A stretch of DNA of 64,000 nucleotides from positions 7,812,001-7,876,000 of the forward strand of contig CP075496.1 in NCBI GenBank assembly GCA_021613535.1. The letters are read 5' to 3'. Each line of letters begins with the position of its first letter. Position 1 is the stretch's first letter. Origin of the DNA: Adineta vaga. Lineage: Eukaryota > Rotifera. Made by a program: the position numbers and the translations under genes. Positions 11,195-23,740 of this stretch are shown here, piece by piece. The notes beneath the pieces were generated by a model. The model was given only the letters and a program-made list of their open reading frames with translations, had not been told where the DNA came from and ran no database searches.

Positions 11195-14056
11195 AGTCAT
11201 TGCTGTAATCTCTTACTCATCAAACGTTGTAAGTTCATCTTTATTTGCTAAACAATTCGAATGTTTGTTATTCTTTCAGTCTGATACATGATCGATTTCA
11301 CAGGAAAAAAAAGTTAATATCTAGTGTTTTTCCTTACTTGCTTTCTTTCTTCATTTCTTTCTCCTAATCATTCAGTGTCAGATCGATGATAATACAGTGA
11401 TATTGATGTATTCTTTTTTGTTCATTTTCCTTTCATCTATGAGTTATGATAACAACGAGTGTAATAACTGTGTGTATGTGATTATTATATAGAAAGATGA
11501 ACGAAGTCAGTCGTACATTGTAGATTTCATTTGTTGAAGCATAAAACAACTAATTAATTGTGTTGATCAATCGTTGATGAAACAGACTTCCGGATGAACA
11601 TAATGGCTAATCAGGCAAGTTCAATGTAAATAACTCATTCATATTAATAGACTAGACTATAACAATGTTCCTATCTCGAAAAGAACTATTCTGTAAGACA
11701 AAATTTGTTTGTAGTTAAAAATCACTTAGTTCACAAAAGGTCGGTGAATACGAGTAATTATAAGCATTAAAGATAAAAGTATCCTTGAAGATATGAAAAC
11801 GAGGATCTAAGTGCACAGATGAGTAAGATAATAGTAAATTATTACGTCATTTGATCACTTCAATCTTTGTATTTATGTCATGAATTGTAGACTAACTAAC
11901 CCTTAAATAATATGCTTCAATGCTCATTTGATACATCGAATAAGCATACCATATGATAAGCGACATTAAAAATCGAACAGACGTCTGAATAATCGAAACA
12001 CTAATTGATTGATCACGTTATTGAATTTTGTTAATAATTTTTCTTTCATTACGGTAGAAGACAGATTCTAATGAACCACTTGAAATATTATTTAATATTT
12101 TTCGTTTCTTCTTCAATCATAGAACTTGTTTTCTAATTTGCATATTTGTCCATTTACTAAGCTTCTGACATTGTTATTTCCGATCGATATTGTAGGGTTT
12201 ATTGAGTATGTAGATAAAGTAACATTTCTTAACTAGTCGTTATTTTGCGTAGAATTCAATAGTTAATTCTTTGAACATCTTATCCATTAATTTGAACAAT
12301 ACGAAAATGTTTATGACATACTCGAAAATCAATCGTTAAAAGCTAGTCTTTTCTTTTTATTTTTCATCACTTCACAAGTATATGTATATCTTTTTGTCCT
12401 CTAAACTGAACGTATAAAAGCACATACACACTTATATGTCTTCATATACAGTAAAATATCTCTGAGTTGTTTTGACCATTCGTTCGTTCTTTTTATGTCA
12501 TGATCAACTACTTATGCGATCAAAACATTCCAGGTAGATGATTTTCACTAATCTATTTTTCGATTAGAATGTGTCGACAAAAACAAGTTTTTCTTCAAAT
12601 CTTTTTTTTGTTCGTTCGCTTTACTATATTAATTCTCAATAGAATATTCGTAATTACCTGATAGCTTTGAGCAATTTGAACAACGAACAATTTTGTACAA
12701 TATTCAATCATTTGCTAGAATAAATCGGTTATATCATAGAATGTAATTCATATATAATCGAGAAAAAAAGATGAGATGAAATTATAAATCTGTATTTTCA
12801 TTGAAACTTCATCATTTTCTGTATTGATCGATTCGTAAAGAGAGAGAGAGAGAGAAAGAGAAAGAGAAAAAGAGAATAATATGTAATTGCTACTTGTTAC
12901 TTCAAATAGTTGAAGTATACTTGAATATTTTAAGTTCTTTTCTCCTCCAGGCATGTAGATATCGAATATAAGCGCTTGTCAAAATGCAAGGATGATTTTG
13001 CAATTTATTATAAACATCAAATTATATCGAACCTAAAGTATAGTATTGAATTTCGATATTTCTTCTTCTTCTTCTTTCTTCATTGATCATTTTTTAGTAT
13101 AAAGCATTAGTTAAATTGAAAAATTGTCATATAGAAATTAGACTACGAACAAGTGATAGGTTGAGTGACAACTCATTCGAATCTTTGTTATTGTATGCAC
13201 ATATGTGTGAAGAAAATTTATTGATTGATTAAAGTGTTTGTTTGGATATAATTTAGAAATGTACGTGTGTGTAATCAATCATTGGTTTCTATATTCATTC
13301 AACGACCAAAAAAGAAGACGAACACAAAGTTTCTTTTCTCGCTCTTCATCGTCTTGAAACTGAATCATAAGAGACATATTCAATAGCGGACAAAAGATGT
13401 GTCACACATGGGATACTCAGCGCTTCTGTCTTTTTTTTTGTTAACACGACCTCGACATGTCATTGAGATTGATGTGTGACCGATAGAGTAAGAGCAAGAG
13501 CAAGAATCCATTGTTCTCTCATCTATCATAGTCTAAAATTGGTTCTTTCCCACCGTGCAGAGGTTAATCGTCTATCATCATTTTGTACTGGAAAAGGAAG
13601 AGAAAGTGTGCATTCATCGGTCACTCAACGTATATGTATGAATGTATAAGAAAGAAAGCTTAGAACGAAGTTGTGAGTTCTAATTTGATATATCCGGAGA
13701 AAGGAAAAAAAGAAAGGGAGAAGAGAAGAACAACGAAAGAAAGTCATAATGATGATGCAATTGGTATGCATGTACATCGTAAATGAGAAGGGGTAAGTTG
13801 TGATAGTAGTAGTCGGTCAAGTTGTTGGCCTTCGTTTTTTTTCGCACAGTTGTTGTTTGCTTTTCGTTATATACATACATCTACACACACATATATATAT
13901 GTATATATCACTATGGTAAGCCTATTATATTTGATGTTCTTGTTCATACTATCTCTTAGATATCTAGGTCGCTTAATTGTACATATAGAACCAATAATAA
14001 TAATAGCGACAATAACAACAACAACAACAACACATTTACTCTTTTTCTCTTTCTAG
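11195..14056. other. Gene-poor interval with probable 5' UTR exon of the phosphatase gene
   Basis: No coding exon was found. A GA-rich tract lies at 12839-12870. From about 13250 the DNA is less AT-rich and contains pyrimidine-rich and TATA-like stretches. A good donor at 13916 (ATG then GTAAGC) and an acceptor ending at 14056 (TTTCTAG) bracket a 141-nt interval that is probably a 5' UTR intron of the downstream gene. The promoter should lie a few hundred bases or more upstream of 13915. Confidence 0.5.
12839..12870 (+). repeat. GA/AAAGAG purine microsatellite
   Basis: Tandem GA units passing into GAAAGA-like units, all purine on the plus strand. Confidence 0.8.
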
Positions 14057-14106
14057 ATGGACATAGAATGTGGACGAACGGATATATAAATGACGATAAA
14101 ATATCA

Positions 14107-17100
14107 ATGAATATTTTTATCCTTAGTTTATTTCTTTTAATTAATTTAACAAATGGAATCGAGGAAAATACATTGTCGACGACGACGACGACAGAGATTC
14201 CTACATCCACACTATTCAATAATTCATTACCGATAGAAAAACTTTTAAATCAACAATTCGATAATCGTCAAATGGTATCCAATCGAACGAATCCGTTTCG
14301 TCCATGGAAAAAATCAAATTCAATTGAAATATTAAAGAAAATGATTGCCAGTCGACAACGTTTAGCAAACAATACTCGAACATCAACAACTAGTACAACA
14401 AGTACGTTATATGTTTTTTTCTACATGTTAATCTCTTAAAATACAAAAGTTAAGCGTCTACTCAATATAATCCTTGCGTAAACATCAACATCAAATCTTT
14501 ATTAAGACAATGGCATCTTTCAGATTCGATAAACTTTATTTTTTGTCATCTCACATAAAAAACTTCACAAATTTGTATATGTCAAGACATATTAAGTTCA
14601 GTAATCTCAAGTGTACGGCAAAAACATAGTTGTTTATATACCAGATATTAGTAAATCTTTACATATCGTATATTTGTCGTGTTGATAGATTGTATCATTA
14701 TATGTCAATCATGCATTGTAACTTATGCCCAGTTCTCATGCGATAATCTACTGTTCATTTAACAGACCTAGAAGATTGCATGAAGATATGCTTATTTAGA
14801 CTGCACTTTTCTTCGTAGAACGTCTGATTTATAACATTAATTATCTCTAGTTATTTGTCTGCATCATAGCGTCTGATAACATCACAATGATCATTCTGAC
14901 ATTTGTACAGATTGCTTAAGATAAACGGTACTTCTATGATCTTTGATTTGTTATTGATTCTATGACTTGAAAGGGTAAATACATTAATAACATCTTCAAT
15001 GCACTAAGATTTGTTTATTGACACGGAAGTTCAATTGATCTATATCGTAGCATACATAGAGGTATACAAGCTAATAATTTTCTTTAATATTTACTGATTT
15101 AAAATCTATCACTCTCATCTTTCTTTAAGAAGGATCTCTATTTAAGTATACAATTGTAATTGAAGATGCGATCTGAGAAGCATTGAAATAACTAACTAAT
15201 TAACTAACTATGTAAAATTTGTTTTAGTTGTGACGAGCGCAGAACCAATAACAACAGCAACAACATCTATTACAACACCAACATTAATGACGATGACAAC
15301 AATGATGATATCGACGATAACGACAACATTTTCATCATCTAATTCCTCAATTCTTGTACGATTAAAATCGAAAATTGATTCAACTGAATCATCAACTACC
15401 GATTCGATTACAGAAGAAGAAACAACTGCTGATATTGTTTCTAATCCATCAACAACAGAAATAGATTTCTTATTATATTCAACTTCAACATTAAAAACAA
15501 ATACATCATCCAATGCGACATTACTTGCGATTATTCTTGTTTGCAGTTTTAGTGGTTTCCTTTTCTTAACATTACTTCTAACATTCCTACTCAGGTACTA
15601 AAATAAACTTTGTCGAATTAGTTTTCTCTTCATGTTTTTGATTTTCATCTAGACGACGTATAAGTATTGCTTATTTTAAATTACCCTGTATACATTCGTC
15701 ATCGGCAACAAAAGAATCACGTGACAGTACACCATTATCCCATTCACCGATTCATGGTAAGCAAAAGCGGAGGATTACTTTCTGTCTGTAGTGGATTAAG
15801 ACGGCGACGTGTAAAAGTTTTTATTTAACTTGAAAAAAACAACAACGCTAGATAGTTAGTTAGATAGGACTTAAGAGGAATAATAAACCAAATGGGTCAT
15901 CAACAATCATTTTTAGCTGACTTATCTCATTCAGCTAATGTATCTTTTAATGGTTCGAATCGAACTCGACGACAAAGATTATATTCAATTCCGACAAGAA
16001 GACATTATTCACTATCAAATGTTAGACATCAACAACGTTTTAATGATAATCTATCAACAACGTCAACTAATCTTTCTACAGTTTCACTATCGACAAATAA
16101 TTGTCATAGTAGGTTTTTTCTATTCAAGTAGTTGTATATATTTCTCTAGTTGACCTCTTTTTCTTGACAATATGCATGTTCAACAATAATTATTTTTACA
16201 TTACTAATTTTGAACGATTAGAAATTTTGTAATTCTTGTTTTATTTTCTTTTATAGGTAAATTTGTTGTACCACAAGAGTTTCCAGTAGAACAATTATAT
16301 GATATTTATATGCAGAAACATGCATTAGATGATCTGGCATTTGCTATTGAATTTAAAGTAAGTGAAAATCAAGTCCTTATGAAGTTTTTTGATAAAATGA
16401 GACACAGATATGAATGATGCATTTGTTTTAGAGTATTCCAAATTTTGAAGAATTGCCTTGCACAGCTGCAACTCGAGCAATTGTCGCATCAAAAAATCGC
16501 TTTCTTAATATTTTACCTATCGATGCCACAAGAGTTATTCTCAATCTATTAAATGATGATCCAGCTACGGATTATATCAATGGCAATTATATTTCTGTAT
16601 GCGAATAAGATTTAATTCTATAAATTATTTGAATAAAATTTCTTTTAATTATTTGTAGGGTTATAAATGTGCAAATAAATTTATAGCAACTCAAGGTAGG
16701 TTGCACATATATATTAGAGACGAAGAGGATAAAATGAAGAATATATTCCGATATTTAAAGGTCCGAAACCAGATACATGTGAAGATTTATGGCGTATGAT
16801 GTGGGAACTGAAACTAAAATCTATTGTTATGTTAACAAATGTCATTGAAGGAGCATCAAGAATGGTAAATCTGTTTGAATTTATGAAAATGATTTAGAGA
16901 AGTTTGTTCTGTATATAGACTAAGTGTCATCAATATTGGCCTGAACTTGGTCAAACAATAACCTATGGATCATATCGTATTACATGTTTTGATATCATAT
17001 CAGTCGGTGATTATGATAAACGTTATTTTCAATTAATGAAAGTAAATTGAACACATCTGGAAAAGAAATTCAAGGAAAACTAAGATCTTCTTTTTTTTTT

Positions 17101-19100
17101 CTTTCCTTATACAGATAAATACATATGATGAAACAGCAATGACTTCATCTTCGATTGCTCCAATTGATGATGCTGTATCTATATCAACATTAAGTTCAAC
17201 AAATGATGATCAACAATCACGTCTTATTATTCAATATCATTTTACACAATGGAAAGACATGGATGTTCCAAATGATTCTCATTCATTACTTCATCTAATA
17301 CATGAAGTTAATGAACAAACACCTCCAGAACAATATCCAATTGTTGTTCATTGCACGTAAGTGAAGAAATACTATTTATCTTCCGAAATGATCGTCTGTT
17401 TTGTATGTATGTAGTGCTGGTGTCGGTCGTACAGGTACTTATATTGCCATTGATGCTATGATTGATAAAATTGAACAAGAAGGAAAAATCGATATCTATG
17501 ATTTTGTATTACAAATGCGTCGCGAACGTAGTTTAATGGTACAAACAGTGGTATGTAATCTATGAATATATTTACAATAAAAAAGAAAGTGATCTGAATT
17601 TTCTTTTAAATAGAGACAATATGTATTTATTTATCGATCATTACTTGAATATTATCTATATGGAAATACACGAATAGAAGCAAATATATTTCGATCGACA
17701 TATTCTAATTTAAAGAAGAATAAACAAAATTTACTAATTTCTGAATATAAAGTAAGTGAACGATTAGGCATCGATGAATTGTTGGATTTTTCTTTCTAGA
17801 AATTATCTTTGTTATCTGTGGAAAATATTTCACAACGTGATGCACATTCACCAGATAATATTGATAAAAATCGACATCCTCAAATAGTACCTTGTAAGAT
17901 TTTATCATTCATTGTTTTCTTTCTTAAATCTACTCACTTTCATACATCAATATGTTTTATCTCGTATAGATGATCGTAATCGTGTATGTTTAAGTCGAAT
18001 ACTTGGACATCCATATATCAATGCATCATTTGTTGAAGTAAAATATTTTGCTTATTCTAAATTCAATATAATGTTCTCATATAAATTAGGGTTATACGCG
18101 TGAATGTTCCTTTATTATCACACAAGATCCATTATTAGAAACAAGTCATGAATTTTGGCGAATGTTTATCGAACATGATTCTAATTGTATTGTACAATTA
18201 CATACAATTAGTGAGGTAAACTTCTTTGAAATATTTGTTTTTTTGTTGTTAGTGAATATAGAATTCATCTTTGTTTTTTTTATAGTCATCACCAAAATGT
18301 CCGATTTATTATCCAAATGATTTCGATACGACAATGAAAATCGGTTCGACGACATTATTAAAATTAGTCAATAAAGAATTAATTCAAGAAAAATTCATCA
18401 TTAGGGAATTTTGTTTAACAGATACACGTGAAGCAATGTCAAAAACAATTTGTCATTTTGAATATCTTCTTCCAATAAGTACAAATGATGAGTACGAAAA
18501 TGGACAATGTATTCCAACAATTCTATCAAATAGTCTATTTGATTTTATTGGCCATATTAATAAACGACAACATACAACTAATCATGATCGATTTATTACC
18601 GTTCATTGCGGGTAGGTTAATCTTTTAGAATCGATATAAGACTATTTGAAAATAACAGATAACTCTAGTAAAATTATCAATGGATGATTGTAGGTGCACT
18701 TCATGCAATCATAATGTTTAAACATAAACTAAAATGATCATTCGGTTTCGTTTTTTTTTTAGAAATGGTGGTTCAGCTTGTTCATTATTTTGTATGTGTG
18801 TTATCTTATTGGATCAACTTAAAAATGAACATGCTGTCGATATATTTCAAAGAGTACGTGCATTACAACGACAACGTGTGTCTATGATAACATCTCTCGT
18901 ATGTAACATAACTTATGGTATTATTCATTTGATGTTAAATCTTTTTCTAGGCTCAATATGAATATCTTTATGAAATGATTTTGAAATTTTTGGAAGAATC
19001 ATTTGATTTAGCTGCTGCTAAATCTTCTCCGTCATTAAACAACAGTGTATATGATAACCATATGATTGATTCAGAAGATACTACTCATGATCGTCTTTAA
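14107..19100 (+). CDS. Receptor-type protein tyrosine phosphatase, short ectodomain, tandem D1/D2
   Basis: Eighteen exons (14107-14401, 15228-15594, 15653-15756, 15917-16108, 16257-16357, 16432-16596, 16659-16695, 16761-16864, 16919-17041, 17115-17356, 17415-17550, 17614-17751, 17800-17893, 17970-18037, 18090-18215, 18286-18611, 18763-18898, 18951-19100) give 967 residues. Residues 1-17 are a signal peptide ([17 protein letters not shown]). The ectodomain is short, Thr/Ser-rich and mucin-like, without Ig or FN3 domains. One membrane helix lies near residues 194-219. D1 has DYINGNYI, a C(X)5R loop [12 protein letters not shown] with Cys near 576, and a Q-loop region MVQT, so it should dephosphorylate phosphotyrosine. 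Its WPD loop reads WKD, keeping the acid Asp. D2 keeps Cys (near 872) in VHCGNGGSACS but has Ala where the phosphate-binding Arg should be, so it is a pseudophosphatase. Layout resembles PTP alpha/epsilon-type receptors. The start of exon 4 is uncertain (15878 is an in-frame alternative). Confidence 0.9.
14402..15227 (+). other. Large first coding intron of the phosphatase gene
   Basis: At 826 nt this is far longer than the 50-75 nt introns that dominate the gene. Donor AGTACG and acceptor GTTTTAG are present. Nothing coding was seen inside; long first introns often hold regulatory elements. Confidence 0.6.
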
Positions 19101-19408
19101 AATCTCTCGTTTTTCTTTGTTTCTTCTACGAGCCTTTTTTCTAGTCTTTGTGAAATGTTTTGTTTTGTTTTCTTATTCTGTTTATCAGATAGTCTTGCTT
19201 GATCTCGTTGTCTTATAAATCTCCTCTCTATTTGTATATTCGACTATCTGTTTTTCAAAAATTTATATATCGAAACATATAAACCAAATCTTTATTCTTG
19301 TTTTTCTTCTCAAAAAAAATCTCATGTTTACAAAAAAAAGGAAAAGAATCATATACGAATGTTTAATAAAAAATTTCAACAGATCAATGTTATCTTTGTT
19401 TGTTTTTC
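19101..19408. other. Shared 3' interval of two convergent genes
   Basis: 308 bp between the stop of the phosphatase gene (plus) and the stop of the carboxypeptidase gene (minus). It is T-rich on the plus strand with TAATAAA near 19363, a likely polyadenylation signal for the phosphatase transcript. Confidence 0.55.
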
Positions 19409-21026
19409 TTAGAGAGATTTGGGTTGAGCAGACAGAAATCGTTCAAGTAAATCAAGCATAGCTCGCGGTTGATCATATGGCACCATATGACCAGCATTTC
19501 GAATAGTTGCAAGAAAAAATCGATTATTATTAGCTGTTTTTATATAACCCGCTATTTCAGGATCATTTTCAGCAACTTTCCAGACTTTTCGTGGTGCTTG
19601 ACGAAGTTCATCAGCACCATTCCAGTTCAATTGGTTGACCCATTCCATTGTTAATGGTACAGCTATGATAATATCTAATTGACCATTATATATCATCACA
19701 CTATAGTTTGCATTAGCGATAGCTGCGATCTTCCAAGCCATACTTTGCATCTAGAAAAGCGTAATATGATACAAATTGGAATTAATAATCTTTTCGAAAG
19801 TTTTACCATATCATTGAGTAACATCTTTTCGACAATATCACTTTGACTACCATAAGAAAGATTGCCTACATGAATTTGTTTTCGTCGTTCCGAATGTGTA
19901 ATAAATGAAACAAAATAGCCTTGATCTTCAGGAGCTTCAGTTAATAAATAATTAAAATAATTTTTAATGCCTGTTACATTATAGAAATAGGATGTTGTAT
20001 TAAGAAGATCACCATTGAGAAGAGCATCGAATAAATGAAAAGCATCTGTATAACGTTCTTGTTCAATAGCATAACGCATCAATGCTGTTTGTAAATCAAC
20101 ATAGGCTTTTTGAGTTTGATCTATAAGACCAATCTAAATATAAATGAGTATAGTGAGGAAATATTTTCGTCTTATCTTTATACCTGATATAGAAAATCTC
20201 CATACATATATTGATTCAATGGATCACATAGTCCATCACCAATAGTCATACCTTTCAGATTAATTTTAACTTTTACTTGTGGATTTTGATTTTCGACATG
20301 AATTTTGTAAGTTATAGAAGGTACATATTTACCAGCATAACTTTCTCCTGTAACATAAAATGGATTCGAAGCGTAATCTGTATAAATTTGAAAGAATTGT
20401 GTTAATGCTGAATATAAATCACGTGCCACATCTTCTTGTGAACGTGCATAACCTTGTTCATTTCCTGTAAAACTAAAACCAGTTCCAACAGGATTATCAA
20501 TAAAGATGAGATGATAATTTTTATTCCATGTTATCTCACGTAATTGAATATATCCATTTGCATCGATATAAATTGGACCTATCTCAGAAAAAAGCGCAAA
20601 AAGTGATGAAGAACCTGGACCACCTTGTAACCATAACAGAACTGGTGTATCTGGTTTATTTCCATTTTGTGCAGGAAAAAACCAAAAGAACATATTGGAA
20701 TTAAATTCCTTATTAACAGTTAAATATCCCGAAAATGATTGTTGTTTCAATGGTAATAGATTAACTAAACTACAAATGAAAATTTCAATGTAGAAAATCG
20801 TGAGATTAATATCGATTTGAAAAAAAAAAACAAACCTTAAATTCCTTGCTTCAGCAAGTTTTTCTTGTTCAATATAAGGTGTAAGAAAAAGTGGTTCACC
20901 AGGATCATCATTCACTTCGAGAACGGATGGTTTACCGGTTGGATACAATCGACGAAATGGACCTCGATATCCATGAATACTGCTCAAAGCAGTTAAATAA
21001 ATAAATACAGTTAATAAATTATACAT
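19409..21026 (-). CDS. CPVL: Serine carboxypeptidase, CPVL / vitellogenic type (S10)
   Basis: Four exons on the minus strand: 21026-20836, 20769-20184, 20133-19807 and 19750-19409, giving 481 residues. It is a secreted or lysosomal S10 enzyme that removes C-terminal residues from peptides. An N-terminal signal peptide ends near HGYRG. The oxyanion segment LWLQGGPGSSS is followed by FIDNPVGTGFSF. The catalytic triad is visible: Ser near 207 in TGESYAGKY, Asp near 394 in YNGQLDII and His near 456 in NAGHMVPYDQP. Length and motifs fit the animal CPVL branch. The 66-nt first intron is in frame and free of stops, so a retained-intron product would stay open. The gene is head to head with the pseudouridine synthase-like gene and converges on the phosphatase gene. 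Confidence 0.92.
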
Positions 21027-21093
21027 TTTTTCCGAAACTCTATAAAAAAAAACAGGAAAATGTTAAGAATGTTATATTTTGTTTTAGATATTA
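21027..21093. promoter_or_regulatory. 67-bp divergent promoter interval
   Basis: Only 67 bp separate the ATG of the minus-strand carboxypeptidase from the ATG of the plus-strand PUSL1-like gene. Both 5' UTRs and core promoters must be packed here or overlap the opposite gene, unless messages are trans-spliced. No clear TATA box was seen. Confidence 0.55.
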
Positions 21094-22152
21094 ATGCGTA
21101 TCCTCGTCTATCTATGTTATCGAGGATATAGTATAAAAGGAACATTTTCCGCATTAAATAAACCATTATCTTCAACAAATTTTCTTCAAGATATTCTTGA
21201 AAAGGCTATATTACGATTTTGTCCTGCACGGCGACCAAAAATTCTAGTTTCAACTTATACAGAATGTAATGTACATTCATTATGTAATACTGCTGTAAGT
21301 TATTCTATTTTAAAATATATATTTATCACAAATATCAATTGTTTCTATTCGATAGACTATTGATTTTGATTTACCTGGAAAACAAAAATTAGGTACAGGA
21401 GATTTAAACATTCCATGGTTTAAATTTAATCTTAATCGAATATTAATCGAAACAAATCGAACTATGCGCGTTATTAATGCACGTTTTGTGCATGATGCTT
21501 TCGAGCCTAAACTTGCAGCAACACAACGAACATATCTATATCGATTTATTGTAAGTTATTGAATGAAATTCTTTCTGTTCTCATTATCAATAAATTCATT
21601 TTTTCTGTATTATAGACAAATTCAGCTATCTCAGTTATCGAAGAACCATTGAATACTTATCTAACAATACCTGTTTCTTTGCCTCTACTTCGTTCAGCTA
21701 TATCGCTTGTTCATAATCGTTCGATTGATTATTCATTATTTACTATACCCGAAGCACGTGTTCTGTTGAAAGATGCTCGTCGTATTGTTGGAATAAATTT
21801 GTCTGAGTCAGCAACTTTATTTTCGAAATTAAGATCAAATCCATCCAATGGTTTTTGTCTTCAATTAACCTGTACCAATTTTCTCTATCAAATGGCTCGA
21901 CGATTAACAACAGAACTTATTCGTGTAGCACAAGGACAATTGACACTCAAGGAATTTGAAGAAAAATTACATCCATCCAATCAAAAGCAATTTCTTTTTG
22001 ATGAAGATAAACTTCTTAATATAAATGGTCTTTTCTTACAAAATGTGATCTATGATGAACAAGATTTTGAACGTTATGTTACGTATACAACATTAACAAC
22101 TATGAAAAATAAACTCTATCCGTTAGCACCTGTATTAACAGGAGAAGAATGA
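21094..22152 (+). CDS. PUSL1: PUSL1 / TruA-like pseudouridine synthase with altered catalytic motif
   Basis: Three exons: 21094-21294, 21356-21550 and 21616-22152, giving 310 residues. TruA-family enzymes convert uridine to pseudouridine in the tRNA anticodon arm. The fold is traceable: an N-terminal strand ending in YRGYS, a catalytic-loop region, the segment FEPKLAATQRTYLYRF that matches the family's F-H-A-R/S-R-T-Y-x-Y stretch, and the C-terminal TNFLYQMARRL helix. The catalytic loop, normally RTDAGVHALSN, reads YTECNVHSLCN: the nucleophilic Asp is Glu, the preceding Arg is Tyr and the Gly is Asn. Activity is therefore doubtful although the frame is intact. PUSL1 fits better than PUS1 or PUS3 by length and by the RTYLYR stretch. 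Confidence 0.82.
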
Positions 22153-22864
22153 TAGTATGTTTTTGATAAATAAAAAGTGTTCGATATCAATACATCGAAA
22201 TCATTTGTTGTCATACTTAACAAGTATTCATTAACGATATGCATATTCATTTCATCCGTATGAACATGACATTTAACATGAACTAACAAAGAGATTCTAT
22301 CAAAAATATCATTTAGTTGATAAGAAAGATATTGTTCATTGGAAGATATCGAATAATAATAATAATAATAATATAGAAATGTAAAACATCATCTCTATTG
22401 ACTTTCAAATCAATTAAGAAGTAAAATTTCTATTTGAATGAAGAAAACGAAGATTTTTGACAACTTTCGAAAATTAAGTCTAATCAAGATAGAACATCGA
22501 AATCAATCTATTTCAAAGGATGACATCTCTCGCTAAGTGCACAAAATACTCTAAACTAATGAAGTACTATTGCAAATCTATTTGCGTAAGTTGTCCCTGT
22601 ATAATTATCTTGCATTTGTGCTCTTTACTCTCTTTTCTCTCTGTCTCTTATATATCTCCTATGTCCACGAGGATACTATACAAATCAGAAGTCATCCATA
22701 TACTAACGTTCCTCTTCTTCTTCTTTATATTTCTCTTTCTTCCTCTTCTCATCTTCTTCTTTTTACGCATCCAATAAGCGAGAAATAAACCGAAACATTT
22801 TTTCTATATTCATATTACAATTTTTACCTATATATCTCGATCTATTTTATTCAAAAATAAAGTT
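22153..22864. other. Intergenic interval
   Basis: About 710 bp. The first part is the likely 3' UTR of the PUSL1-like gene (GATAAATAAAAAG near 22163). An AAT microsatellite lies near 22352-22373, and a T/C-rich stretch at 22700-22765 precedes the next gene. No supported exon. Confidence 0.6.
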
Positions 22865-23740
22865 ATGATGCCAATAATTCTTCTCTCTTTCTTACTTATC
22901 AATCAAATTAACGGAAAATTTCTATTAAATTCTGAAAGTTCCTCGATTATTGTTTTACGACATATTCGTCTAACAACTGATGATGAATATTATCGTATTC
23001 GATGTCCATATCATTTAAATCATTTGACTCTGACATTATTAAATTATTCGAATGGAATATGTTTTGATCTATATACGAAATCAATTAATGATGCTTGTAT
23101 AAACTATCGATCTCCTTGTCGATATCATGCAAAACCTATTCAATTGAATTGTAACAATCGACCCTATTCAAAACATGTCGATATTACTTATCAATGTTCA
23201 TCATCACCTTCAAAATTGTTTCGGACATTATTGTCCGACAATGACAAGTAAGTCCAGACACATTGACAAAAGAGATGAAAATATTTTTATTTTCTTCTTT
23301 CTATGTGTTGTAGAAAATCGGTATCTTCAGCGACAAACGATTTACCTTTTCTTCTCACACCTCATCCACCAAAAGCTGTCACTATACATGCTTTAACTTT
23401 TCCATCTATGTCAACACATGTTGAAGAAAGTATCGGAATATTTCTTGTAGGTTTAACAACAGTTTTTCTTCTATGGTTAACTATTTGTTGTATATGGTTT
23501 ATTCGTTGTGGTCATATAAATGAAGAAGATGATGATGATGGAAAATGTGAATTATTATCATTTCAACCTGTACAAAAACCAGATCTCGTTGATTTTACAA
23601 TTCTAAATGAACGAAAACCAATGATTGTTGGCAATCTATCCGGTCATACAAGTACAGGTGGACTTGAAACTGTTTGTCTTCATGTCAATCCAATCGAAAA
23701 TAAACGTATCTCATCATTGAAAATAACACAAATCGATTGA
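22865..23740 (+). CDS. Type I membrane protein with SUEL-lectin-like ectodomain
   Basis: Two exons, 22865-23247 and 23314-23740, encode 269 residues. Residues 1-17 form a signal peptide (MMPIILLSFLLINQING). The next 110 residues hold paired cysteines and a pattern reminiscent of the rhamnose/galactose-binding (SUEL) lectin fold: RCPYH, then C-hydrophobic repeats, ending in KHVDITYQC, which resembles the family's KYLxVxYxC end. A membrane helix (IGIFLVGLTTVFLLWLTICC) follows at about residues 166-185, then an acidic cytoplasmic tail of about 80 residues. No catalytic motif is visible. Family membership is a pattern-level inference; it could be another small Cys-rich extracellular fold. Confidence 0.6.

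Noticed and set aside
15208-15513. Minus-strand Val/Ile/Asp-rich open frame
   Set aside because: It is the antisense shadow of the Thr/Ser-rich ectodomain exon of the phosphatase gene; repetitive codons keep the reverse frame open.
22520-22788. Two overlapping hydrophobic plus-strand frames
   Set aside because: They lie in a T/C-rich promoter-like tract, and hydrophobicity follows from TTC/CTT codons.
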